From Litsea cubeba (lineage: Eukaryota > Streptophyta > Magnoliopsida > Laurales > Lauraceae): a DNA stretch of 64,000 nucleotides. Shown one piece after another: positions 1 to 9,295 of the stretch. The notes beneath the pieces are model-generated. The model had not been told where the DNA came from. It saw only the letters and a list, made by a program, of their open reading frames with translations, and searched no databases. Each line of letters begins with the position of its first letter. Position 1 is the first letter of the stretch. The stretch covers positions 64,436,082 through 64,500,081 of the forward strand of contig CM022949.1 of the NCBI GenBank assembly GCA_012931725.1, in the 5' to 3' direction. The translations under genes were made by a program, and so were the position numbers.

Positions 1-2928
1 CCGCTTGATGTAACACTTGCTACCGAAGACTCTGAAGTGCTTGACTGTAGCTTTTCTTCCAAACCATAGCTCATAAGGTGTTTTATCTTCATGTGGCCTG
101 ATCAAGCAACGATTCTGAATATAAACAGCCGTATGAATCGCCTCTTTCCAATACTTATCAGCCATCTTACTTTCAACCAGCATGGTGCGTGCCATTTCTT
201 GCACAGTGCGGTTCTTGCGCTCAACAACTCCATTCTGCTGTGGAGTTCTAGGGGCTGAGTATTGTCTTTGGATGCCATGATGTTCACAATACTTAGTGAA
301 TTCATCAGATGTGAATTCGCCTCCACGATCAGACCTTAGTGTCTTGATCTGCTTCCCTAGCATGTTTTCAACCTGTGCTTTAAACACTTTGAACCGATCA
401 AGTGCTTGATGTTTATGCTTAAGAAATAATACCCATGTCATGCGAGTAAAATCATCAATGCAAAGCATAAAATACTTATCTCCATTGGTGCTTTGAGTCC
501 GCATCGGTCCACAGAGATCAGTGTGTACCAGCTCAAGAGGTTTCTTCGTATGATGCTCCTTCGTCTTGAACATTACCCTCGTTTGCTTTCCCTTTTGACA
601 AGAGTCACAAATGGGGTTTGAAGGCTTTTCAACTGTAGCCATACCTCTAACAGCCTTTGAATTGCAAATCTTTGACATGTTGCCAAAGCTTAGATGCCCA
701 AGGCGTTTGTGCCACAACCAACTCTCTTCTGACCGACTCAATAAGCATGTCTTTTCAGCTCCATCTGACAAGGTGTAAAGATTTCCAGCTGTCCTTGACC
801 CTGTAGCCACTGTTTTGCCGTTGCTACTCTTCTTGATAGCAAACCCATTCTTTGTAAAAACAATTTCGTGGCCCTTATCACAGATCTGGCTCACACTCAA
901 CAGATTGTGTCTCAATCCAGACACATATAAGACCTCTTCAGATCTGATCTTGTTTGCCATCAGCTGAACAACACCTTTTCCAACAATTTTGGCACCATCA
1001 TTGTTACCAAACTTTACCGAACCACCTTCATAGTGCTGTAACTTGATGAATTTTTCTTTATCACCAGTCATATGACTCGAACAGCCACTATCAAGGACCC
1101 ATGGTGCTGTCTTCTTTTGTGCATTGAAAGCGGTTTGCACAATGAGAGATTCTTTGGGACTTTCTGCACTTTGCTTTGCTCTCCAAGCCTTGACTAACTT
1201 GGGTTTCTTTTCAACCTGAATTGGTTTAGCAGTAGGCAGCCTACAATCCCTAGCCATGTGTCCAAAATTATGACACTTGTAGCACTCAATATTGTGGCTA
1301 TTTAGGATTGAGAAAGGGTTCCTTCTCACAACTGGGCTGTTTCTCACATAGAATTTACAATCTGCCCTTCTATGTCCATACCTATTGCAATGATAACAAT
1401 AGCCATAAAATTTGTATCTTTTATATGGCTGGTTAGGCTTCATGTCCTTTCTCACTTGAATGGGCTCTTTTCTAGGCAGTGTGGGCTTCACAGAATTGGA
1501 AGGTGTAGTAACTTGCTTTACAAACACCGTCTCTACAGAAGGTGTAACCTTAGAAGATTCTCCATTCTCAAATCCTATTCCAAATCTGAAGTGAGGGGGT
1601 CTTTGAACTTTCAAAATTTCATTCAGCTTTAATGTACCATTGATAGCTTGAAACTCCTTGAGCTTTTGTTTCATTTGCATATTTTCAGTCCTTGCTCCAA
1701 GGATTTCATTCTCAAGTTTCATCACTTCCTCAGTTTTGGTACAGATTTGTATTTCTAGGACATCTACCATTCTTTTATACTCTTCTAATTCAGTTTTCAA
1801 AGCAATAACTGAAATTTCAGATTCATGAAGAAGTTTCAGATTTTTCTTACTTGATCTTCGCTCCTTGCTAAGCTCCTCAAGTGCAGCAATGAGCTCTTCT
1901 TCAAGATTCACTTCAGCCTCCTCTTCGTTTTCCAGCTCTTGCTCATCGTCTTCTTCAATAGTAACCATGAAGAGTGCTTCAGTCGCCTCGACTGATTCAT
2001 CATCGTCCGAAGATTCAGACGTGCTGTCATTATGCTGACTGATGAAGCTCTTTGCTTTGCCCTTCTTTCTGAAATTCTTCTTCCATTTACTCTTATCAAC
2101 ATAAGAGTCATTATCATTGTCTTCTTTCAGCGGGCACTTCGCAGCAAAGTGGCCAACACCGCCACAATTGAAGCATTTAAAGGGTAGCTTCCCTTTATAC
2201 TTGCCATTGCTTCCTTTCTTCAGCCTTCTAATAAATTGAGCCTCAAGCTCATCATCATCAGAATCATGACCAGCAATCTCTTTTGCCTTTTTCTGAACTT
2301 TGAAGGCCGCTTCTCTATCCGATGAAGACGTCTTACCTATGCGCATCTCATAGGCAGTGAGAGAACCATGCAGCTCATCCATTGAAAACTCGTTCAGATC
2401 TTTGGCTTCTTCTATGGCTGAGACTTTAGAATCAAACCGGGGAAGGAGAGATCTTAGAACCTTTTTGACGATGACTGGTTCTTTAATCTCCTCTCCTAGT
2501 CCACGAATGTCATTCGTGACTTCATTCACCCGTTGCATGTAAGAATCAACATTCTCGCTATCCTCCATGCGAAGAGACTCAAATTGGGAGCGATGAGTTT
2601 GCAATTTCGCTTCTTTGATCTTCTCATCTCCTTCATGGATGCTTTTCAGCTTATCCCAGATTTCCTTGGCTGTCTTGCATGCTATAACTTTGATCAGCTC
2701 GCTGTCAACAAGGCCGCTAAAGAGTGCATTCTGCGCCTTAGAGTCGTTGTCTGCTAACTTCTTCGTTGCAGCATCAGTGGGTACAATGGCAGAATTGTAA
2801 CCGACTCTGACAGTCTCCCAGACATCATAGCCAAGAGATTTGATGAAGGCCTGCATTCTAATCTTCCAAAAGGAGTAATTAGAACCATCAAACAACGGTG
2901 CTTTCATATTCGCTGTGCTGGTTGCCAT
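1..2928 (-). CDS. Copia gag-pol polyprotein, intact in window, 3' truncated by edge
   Basis: Read by hand on the minus strand: the ATG is at 2928 (12 nt after CAAATCAC context, the same site as in element B) and there is no stop for 976 codons to the window edge. Order: Gag N-terminal domain (residues 1-200); CCHC knuckle 1 at 252-265; acidic stretch 297-345; a charged, heptad-like coiled-coil region about 337-436; CCHC knuckle 2 at 511-524 and knuckle 3 at 549-562; aspartic protease with D-S-G at 613-615; integrase zinc site H740, H745, C774, C777; integrase core D804, D867, E903 with 35 residues between the last two (DD35E). All catalytic residues visible here are present. Gag packages the RNA, protease cuts the polyprotein and integrase inserts the cDNA. 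Compared with element B it has none of B's frameshifts, so it could be an autonomous or recently active copy if the off-window RT and RNase H are also open. Confidence 0.95.
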   Translation of the reverse strand, partial: MATSTANMKAPLFDGSNYSFWKIRMQAFIKSLGYDVWETVRVGYNSAIVPTDAATKKLADNDSKAQNALFSGLVDSELIKVIACKTAKEIWDKLKSIHEGDEKIKEAKLQTHRSQFESLRMEDSENVDSYMQRVNEVTNDIRGLGEEIKEPVIVKKVLRSLLPRFDSKVSAIEEAKDLNEFSMDELHGSLTAYEMRIGKTSSSDREAAFKVQKKAKEIAGHDSDDDELEAQFIRRLKKGSNGKYKGKLPFKCFNCGGVGHFAAKCPLKEDNDNDSYVDKSKWKKNFRKKGKAKSFISQHNDSTSESSDDDESVEATEALFMVTIEEDDEQELENEEEAEVNLEEELIAALEELSKERRSSKKNLKLLHESEISVIALKTELEEYKRMVDVLEIQICTKTEEVMKLENEILGARTENMQMKQKLKEFQAINGTLKLNEILKVQRPPHFRFGIGFENGESSKVTPSVETVFVKQVTTPSNSVKPTLPRKEPIQVRKDMKPNQPYKRYKFYGYCYHCNRYGHRRADCKFYVRNSPVVRRNPFSILNSHNIECYKCHNFGHMARDCRLPTAKPIQVEKKPKLVKAWRAKQSAESPKESLIVQTAFNAQKKTAPWVLDSGCSSHMTGDKEKFIKLQHYEGGSVKFGNNDGAKIVGKGVVQLMANKIRSEEVLYVSGLRHNLLSVSQICDKGHEIVFTKNGFAIKKSSNGKTVATGSRTAGNLYTLSDGAEKTCLLSRSEESWLWHKRLGHLSFGNMSKICNSKAVRGMATVEKPSNPICDSCQKGKQTRVMFKTKEHHTKKPLELVHTDLCGPMRTQSTNGDKYFMLCIDDFTRMTWVLFLKHKHQALDRFKVFKAQVENMLGKQIKTLRSDRGGEFTSDEFTKYCEHHGIQRQYSAPRTPQQNGVVERKNRTVQEMARTMLVESKMADKYWKEAIHTAVYIQNRCLIRPHEDKTPYELWFGRKATVKHFRVFGSKCYIKR

Positions 2929-2982
2929 GTGATTTGACAAAGATCACCCTTAGCGTGTTAAGCTTATCAAGGGAAACCTTAT

Positions 2983-2994
2983 GCTCTGATACCA
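2983..2994 (-). promoter_or_regulatory. Primer binding site, initiator Met tRNA
   Basis: On the minus strand the sequence is TGGTATCAGAGC, the standard plant PBS complementary to the 3' end of initiator Met tRNA. It lies 2 nt from the LTR end at 2997, as needed to prime minus-strand cDNA synthesis. Confidence 0.95.
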
Positions 2995-3643
2995 ATTGTT
3001 AGATCTCGTGATCACTGAGAGGGGGGGGTGAATCAGTGATCTCTTTTAAACAGGTCCTTGCTAACAACAATTCAAATCAAACCACACAATTGACACCAGA
3101 TTTACGTGGTTCACCAAAAGGGTACGTCCACGGTTCAATCCCGTCCGAACAACAATCCGGTACAGGTCTGAATCTTATTTAGTCGCACCGACGACAAAGA
3201 GCACCAACCCTTAAATTCAGATAGCACCAACTATCTAGGAAGCACCGACTCCCTTAGGTTTCAGATAGCACCAACTATCTAGGAAGCTACAACTCCCTTT
3301 ACAATTTGTCTGCACCCACAGACAGGATCACCAAACCCCAAAACACCAAGCACCAACTTGATGATTACAGCAAAGAAGATAAACTGATCTACAGCCCTTT
3401 CCCCTCTACAATTCTCTCTCTCTCAATCCCTTACAAATAGAAATCTAAAGCATAAAAGAGAGACTTATCTTATGAACGAAAATACCATCTTCATGAGGCT
3501 TCAAATTCGTCCACACTTGCTGTAGAAAGATGCAGCACAACAGCAAGACACAAGCACCTTCTTCTCCAAGCACTCTTCTCTCCAAAACTCTCTCAAACTC
3601 TTCTTTCTTTGATGCTTGTTATTGAAAACGAGGTTAGGAGTGT

Positions 3644-3650
3644 TTATATA
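3644..3650 (-). promoter_or_regulatory. TATA box of LTR A
   Basis: TATATAA on the minus strand within CCTATATAAACAC. It is at the position equivalent to the TATA of element B (8561) and downstream of the palindrome pairs, so it is the likely U3 core promoter. Confidence 0.7.
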
Positions 3651-3783
3651 GGTTTTAGCAACCCCAAAGAGTGTCCAAAATAGGCTACAATTCGTTTAGA
3701 AAGAGTCCCAAACGAATTACCAAAAATTCCTAACTTTTAGCAAAAGACTTCTAATTCTGCAATACTTGCTGTCTGTGTGTTCT

Positions 3784-3996
3784 CGGTCGACCGGCTGGGG
3801 ACCTCGGTCGACCGGGTGAACTGGGCGCCTGACGAACTTTCAAAAAGTTGTAAGTTGTCAAATTCTGGAACCGAGCTCGGTCGACATCCTGGAAGCCTCG
3901 GTCGACCGCGTTACCTCTGTGTCAAAAAATAACTGTAAGCTCTGATTTTGCACTTTCTTCATGCTCGGTCGACCGGCCAGGGAGCTCGGTCGACCG
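3784..3996. repeat. Three palindrome pairs (CGGTCGACCG), 21-bp spacing
   Basis: Palindrome starts are 3784/3805, 3878/3899 and 3966/3987. The two members of every pair are exactly 21 bp apart and pairs repeat every 88-94 bp. The member at 3878 is degenerate. They lie in U3, upstream of the LTR TATA box. Confidence 0.9.
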
Positions 3997-4189
3997 GGTA
4001 CACTGCACCTGGAAAAACTGATTTTCTTCACTGTTTTCCTTTTTCATTCTTCTTGAGCTCTATCACTTCCACTTTTTCAACACATGATTGAGACATAGTG
4101 TTGACAATAATTCCAATACAATTTGATGCTTGAGACACCAAACACACCAATGCTTCAAGATTCAACTCAATGCATCTCAAATTCCAACA

Positions 4190-4304
4190 ACGAGGAGTTG
4201 CAAATATTTGGTGGAAGAGTGTGAGAGATCTTACAAGGAAATGGCCAATGAGATTATCTGGGAGACTTTCAATAAACAATTACTGCACAAGTTCATATCG
4301 GATC
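4190..4304 (+). pseudogene. Gypsy relic: gag fragment 1
   Basis: A short piece of a Ty3/Gypsy Gag. One frame gives the ANIWWKSVRDL segment and, after a frameshift near 4235, another gives IIWETFNKQLLHKF, which match the W-W-x-x-V and W-x-x-F-x-x-x-F pattern of the retrotransposon Gag domain. The coding sense is plus, opposite to Copia A. It continues at 7724 after the solo LTR, and the last five bases (4300-4304, GGATC) are the target duplication of that LTR. Confidence 0.75.
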
Positions 4305-7300
4305 TGTCACACCCCGAAATTGGGCCCTGCAGTGATCCGACCTCGGGATGCGAAATTTTGGGATTAATTTAAAATTTTTGTTGTATTTCCTAAGATCCGC
4401 GTGAATGAGGATAATGAAATTCCATCACGATCAGAATATATTTTCGTGAAAGCTAATCATGGCGTTGCGACCCGGAGTCCGTGGCCATCAGATTCCGTGT
4501 CGCACTCAACCAATATCATAAGGCCATCAAATGAGCAGACTGGCACAGATCATAAATCATAGAATACTGAGCTGGTAGTAACAAGACTATTTATTTCCCA
4601 CATATTCAAGTTACAATTAACAAATGTTTTAATTACAAACCCAATGACTAAGGCTAACAAAGCCATACAAGAATATCCAATTAAAAAGAAATACTACCCC
4701 CAATATTTTGGTACGAACTCCGGTACCAATTTTGACATCTAGATGATATCAATGGGCAACCTCTCATGTCAGACCGGCGGCTCAACTGCCTCCTCCGATC
4801 GAACACCTAAAAAGCAATGGGAGAGAAATCTGGCACCAAACAACAGGGTCAGACACGACGGTCTGGCAAGCAAATAAACAGGTGATATGAAAAATGGGCA
4901 TTTATAAACCCTATGGAATCATTGTAAATCCATTAAAAGAGTCTGAACAATATTAGTAATAAATCATGCTAAACGATTGAAAGACCGAACAAAAATATCA
5001 AAGAAAATAAATGAACAGTCTCTGAAGCATAAATATCTCAAAAAGATACAGCCTTAAAATCCTGAATAATGGAGACAATATGATAAAAGATCGGTTTCAT
5101 AAACATTAACAAAATTCAAAGAATATAATGAGTATAAAACAACAAGAATCATAAAACAAAATAACAAACGGATAAAACATTAGCAACCACACATAGCTAT
5201 ATTTTTCCTATTACCGAAGTAACAAGAGCAGACAGAACCGTAGCCATTACACGTGGGACCGGAAACAGAATCAGAACCGTAGCCACATACAAGTGGGACC
5301 GGCAGATCAGATCCGTTGCCATGGTCGGTACAGACAGAATCCAAGCTGCAGCTGGCAAACAAATTAAAGATTCCAAGCCGGGTGATCAGCCCGACAAGGT
5401 GACCTAAGCCTAGTGGTGCCTTTAGGTTTCAAAACCCGAACCGATACAACGCAGACCATAATAATCCCTTTGGCTCATGGGCTCACACTACAAAGCTCTA
5501 GCCCCGTCTTGCCTCGAGGTTTTATTCTCGAAATAATAGTCTCTTTGGCTCATGGGCTCGCACTACAAAGCTCTGGCTCCATCTTGCCTCGAGGTTTTAT
5601 TTTCAAAATAATAGTCTTTTCAAAATAACAGTCTTATCGATGTATTTCCGAATGTGGCGAACCACTCAAATCTCCTTCCAAATCGATTCGAAGAAAACAT
5701 ACAAATTTCCATGGTAAACCATTCAAATACACATCAAAGTAATTTGTATAGAAATCATATGATCAATCCTTTCGAACATGGAAAAACCACAAGATTCTAT
5801 GTCAAATCACCGATGCTATTCAAATTAGTTTACCGAAGAGTACAAATACATTCTCTGACTTGAAATGGAATGGAATAGTGTAGAATGACTTAATGACTTA
5901 CCAAGGAACCATCTCAATACATATTTAACATTTAAACATTGATTAATAAAAGAATATGTTTGATGCCAATGAAAACCCACAACATTTAAAATGATAAAGT
6001 GCGCATTGAGACTTGAAAGATTCCCGGGTAATTTCACATATGCTCATTCTCTCATTGTTCTCATTCCCACTTCACAATTTTTCAAGTATCACAATTTACC
6101 CAAATCATTCATGGGCTTCTCCACACTATTAGAAACTAAATGGGCCTTAAAACGCAAGAGAAAGAAGGCTAGAATAGACCTTAAATAGTCCTGAAAAAGA
6201 TGCTACAAATAGGCCCAAAACAGGTTCACAAGAGGACCCAGGACTGGGCCCAGGTCCGCTCGAGCGGACCAGGGCTCGCTCGAGCGGACCCCTCCCAGAA
6301 CCTGGTCCGCTCGAGCGGACCATGGGCTCGCTCGAGCGGCCCAGTTCTGCTGGGTCCGATTTTTTAGTGCAGAAATGCACTCTTTACCTCCTTTTCTTAA
6401 TTCTTTTCTCCTTCTAACTCTTCCATCAATTCTTTTCTCATGATTTAGGCCTCTCCTAACTCCATCAAATCATTTATACACTAACTTCTTCCATCATTTC
6501 CAAAGAATCAACACATAAACAAATCTTTCTTCAACCAAAAAGATATAGAAATTCTGAGACATAAAGAGTGAAACCAAAGATGATCAATTGGAGAATGAAG
6601 AATTAGATTGTTGTAAAGCAATCACTTAAGACAATCAAATATAAACCATTGCTTAGACTTTTCAAGGTACCAAATCTATAAATGAACAAATCATAGAATG
6701 AAGCTAACATGAAAATCATTCATATTGGACACATTTGTCAAATTAGCTAGAATATTCACTTGCCTTGGTTAAGGTGAGAAACAAAACACCCCAAGAAGGT
6801 CTCTCCAAGGTCTCAAGCTACCAAAATCACAAAACCTCCAAAATAGCTCAAGAAGAAGCCCTAGAAAATCAATCAATTGCAAATCTCAAAGGAAGCCTTT
6901 GCATTTTAAGATAAATACTCCAAATGGTTTGAAAAACCAAGACTTGAAAAAAGAAATCCATTGCTAACCTTTTTGAAGCTCAAACAAGAAAGAAGAGCTT
7001 GGAAAAGTGGTCTCTCCTAGCTCAAATCTCTTGAAAATGGTGCCTTTGGAAAGCTAAGAGAGAGGAGAAGAAGATTGGGAGATCAATCCTCCATTTAGCA
7101 CTCAAGATGAGGGGTTTCCAAGAGGAGAGAGAAAGTGCTGGGAGAAAACCCTATGCCCACTCTTGTTGCAGGAAAATGAAAGAATGGGGAAGAAGAAGAG
7201 CCCCATGGTGGTTTTATAAAGGGTTAAGTGGGCTGGGCCCCATGGGCCCCAATATTACAAAGGCCGAAACTAACATTTGTGGGTCCCGAATGAGATCGAC

Positions 7301-7723
7301 GAAGAAGAAAAAATCGATCAACGAAATGTTTACTTTCCAAAAAGTATATTTTCCCCAAATTCTGAAATTTTTGAAATTCAAGTACAGATTTAGTGTGAAA
7401 GGTCAATTTTGCCCTTTTTCTCAAAAAACGTATTTTCTGATCATCGAATCAAAATGGTCAAAACATGAAAGTTGTTAAACTTCATAAAATGAGTCAAAAG
7501 GAGTAAAAATTGTAATTTTTTCCCAAAATAAGAATAATTTCTCACAAAAATGCAAATCATATGGACCGGGTCAAACCAAGGTCAACGGTCCTCAAAATCT
7601 CCAAGGCTATGAAAAATCTAGTCAAAGTCAAAGACAAAGTCAAACCAACTCAAATCTCGCTTAAAAAGTTAAACCACGATTAAAACAATACTAAACGGAA
7701 AAATTGGGGGTCGGGGTCTTACA
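4305..7723 (-). mobile_element. Solo LTR of a large Gypsy element, copy 1
   Basis: A 3419-bp block starting TGTCACACCCC and ending GGTCTTACA, flanked by GGATC on both sides (4300-4304 and 7724-7728). It has no coding domain. The gag frame on either side joins across it. A second copy with the same ends lies at 37788-41217. Internal words such as the 'gctggcaaacaaattaaag' segment and the 3' part (7270-7440) are shared at lower identity with the LTRs of Gypsy D, so it is a related LTR family. I infer the minus orientation from that similarity. Solo LTRs arise by recombination between the two LTRs of one insertion. Confidence 0.9.
6253..6338. repeat. Palindrome pairs (CGCTCGAGCG core) in solo LTR
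   Basis: Four copies of the core CGCTCGAGCG at 6257, 6277, 6308 and 6329. The first sits in a perfect 18-bp palindrome, GGTCCGCTCGAGCGGACC (6253-6270). Offsets within pairs are 20 and 21 bp. The second solo LTR has the same block at about 39750-39831. Confidence 0.9.
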
Positions 7724-8044
7724 GGATCATTTACATCGAAAAAAAGAAGAGGAATTCCTAGCTTTGATGCAGAACCAAATGTTAGTGGCAACATATGTTC
7801 ACACTTTTCTACAATTGTCAAAATTCGCTGAAGATTTGGTAAATACGGAAGAAAAGAAAGTAAAGAGATTTGTTGGCGGCCTTCACCCGCTATATGAAGA
7901 ACATGTGGTAGCATGCAAGAGACCTGAAACCTTCGACAACACGGTTGATATGGCTTACACTGCCGAAGAACTAGCTATCAAGAAAAGGGCAATGGACCTA
8001 AAGAGGAGTTCGTCTCATTTCAGTAAAGGTAATTAGCAGAATAG
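7724..8044 (+). pseudogene. Gypsy relic: gag fragment 2
   Basis: Continuation of the Gag relic after the solo LTR. The frame to 8036 encodes a typical Gypsy Gag middle: EEEFLALMQNQM, then VATYVHTFLQLSKFAEDLV, then a FVGGLHPLYEEHV segment. These match the family pattern F-x-x-L-x-Q-x-x-M-x-V-x-x-Y followed by the F-x-x-G-L segment. The stop at 8034-8036 is just before the Copia B insertion. The last five bases (8040-8044, AATAG) are the duplicated target of Copia B. The gene resumes at 15620. Confidence 0.85.
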
Positions 8045-8238
8045 TGTTGGAATTTGAGATGACTTGAGAAGCTTTATGAAGAATTGAAGTGATTAGTATC
8101 TCAAGCATTGTTTTGAGTTGGAATTATTGTCAACACAATGTCACAAGCATGATGATAATAGGTTGGTGTTGATAGAGCTTAAAAGAAAAATCAGAGTTGA
8201 AACAGTTCAGGAATTCAGAATTCCTGAAGCAGAGTGGT

Positions 8239-8430
8239 CGGTCGACCGGGCACCCCATGCGGTCGACCGAGCAAGAGAAACCTGCAGAAAAAGTTTCAGG
8301 TAGCTCCTAGTTATTTTCGTGACACAGTGTGTCGTCGGTCGACCGGGACCCTAGGATGTCGACCGAGCACGACAGTTATCTGCTTCCAGACTATGTCGCA
8401 GGTCGACCGAAGACACCAGGATGTCGACCG
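8239..8430. repeat. Three palindrome pairs (CGGTCGACCG), 21-bp spacing
   Basis: Starts at 8239/8260, 8336/8357 and 8400/8421. Every pair is offset by exactly 21 bp. In the second and third pairs some members have decayed to ATGTCGACCG or AGGTCGACCG, but the GTCGAC core is kept in all six. The same block lies at 14625-14816 in the 3' LTR. Confidence 0.92.
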
Positions 8431-8560
8431 AGCACGGGAACCAGAATTGCGCAGAAACAGAAGTCTTGCACGAAGATTCAGGATTCTCATCTATTTCGTT
8501 TGGGACTCTTTCTAAACGAATTGTAGCCTATTTTGAACACTCTTAAGGGTTACCATAACC

Positions 8561-8568
8561 TATATAAA
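8561..8568 (+). promoter_or_regulatory. TATA box of 5' LTR B
   Basis: TATATAAA, 131 bp downstream of the last palindrome and equivalent to the TATA in LTR A. It probably directs the genomic RNA. Confidence 0.72.
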
Positions 8569-9229
8569 GGCATGTTTGGTTCGTTTTTAAGTAGACACAA
8601 AAAAAAGAGAAAGAAGAGAAGAGAAAAGAGAAGAAAAGAGAGAGAGTTTTGGAGAGAAGAGAGTGCTGTTGCTGTGTGCAGTCTTGTTACAAGTTTCTAC
8701 AGCAAGTGTGGACGAGGATGTGCTCTTGAAGATGGTGTTTCGTCCATAAGATAAGTGTCTCTCTGTTTATGCTTTAATTTTCAATTTGTAAGGGATTGAG
8801 AGAGAGAGATTGTAGAGGGGAAGGGCTGTAGAAAAAGGTTTCTACTTTAATTCTGTAGACCATCAAGTTGGTGCTTGGTGTCTGGGGTTTGGTGATCCTA
8901 TCTGTTGGTGCAGATAAATTGTAAAGGGAGTCGGTGCTTCCTAGATAGTTAGTGCTATCTGAAACTCAAGGGAGTAGGTGCTTCCTAGATAGTTGGTGCT
9001 ATCTGAAAACTAAGGGTTGGTGCTCTTTGTCGTTGGTGCGACTAAATAGATTCAGATCTGTCCCGGATTGGTGTTCGGACAGTCTTTGAACCGTGGACGT
9101 AGCCTTTCGGTGAACCACGTTAAATCTGGTGTCCTTGTGTGATTTGATTTGCTTTTGTTGTTAAATTGGACCAGTTTTTAAGGAATCACTGATTCAGCCC
9201 CCCTCTCAGTGATCGCGATATCTAACAAT

Positions 9230-9241
9230 TGGTATCAGAGC
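9230..9241 (+). promoter_or_regulatory. Primer binding site, initiator Met tRNA
   Basis: TGGTATCAGAGC, 2 nt after the 5' LTR end at 9227. Identical to the PBS of element A. Confidence 0.97.
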
Positions 9242-9295
9242 GTAAGGCTCCCTTGATGAGCTTAACACGCTAAGGGTGATCTCTTGTCAAATCAC

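Larger units (their letters stand above)
1..4189 (-). mobile_element. Copia element A, partial (5' LTR plus gag-pol)
   Basis: Minus-strand Ty1/Copia retrotransposon cut by the left edge of the window. Reading leftwards it has a 5' LTR (4189-2997), a primer binding site (2994-2983) and a gag-pol frame from 2928 to base 1. RT, RNase H and the 3' LTR lie outside. It is the same family as element B (8045-15614): protein order, LTR layout and primer site match. The 5 bases next to the LTR are ACGAG (4190-4194); the matching duplication would be off-window. It appears to have inserted into the plus-strand Gypsy relic that begins at 4190. Confidence 0.93.
2997..4189 (-). repeat. 5' LTR of Copia element A
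   Basis: A 1193-bp LTR. On the minus strand it starts TGTTGGAATTTGAGATG and ends in GATCTAACA. It carries three pairs of CGGTCGACCG-type palindromes, a TATA box about 134 bp downstream of them, and a run of short repeats built on the words 'gcaccaactatctagg' (about 3200-3300). It is clearly the same family as the 1.18-kb LTRs of element B but visibly diverged, so A and B are separate subfamily members. Confidence 0.92.
8045..9227 (+). repeat. 5' LTR of Copia element B
   Basis: An 1183-bp LTR from TGTTGGAATT to GATATCTAACA. It carries three palindrome pairs (8239-8430), a TATA box (8561), a purine-rich stretch (8599-8660) and the short repeats 'cttcctagatagttggtgc' at about 8938-9010. Differences from the 3' LTR include single-base changes in 8275-8500 and 9150-9215 and a one-base indel near 9007. 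Confidence 0.96.

Noticed and set aside
102..2117. Short minus-strand frames (102-326, 1908-2117) and plus-strand frames in 1372-2800 as genes
   Set aside because: They are out of frame with the continuous gag-pol frame from 2928 to 1, which explains the region.
8118..8526. Short plus-strand reading frames rich in VDRA/GRP words in the Copia LTR (also 14504-14912)
   Set aside because: They are translations of the CGGTCGACCG palindromes. They lie in LTR U3, are repeated in both LTRs and match no domain.
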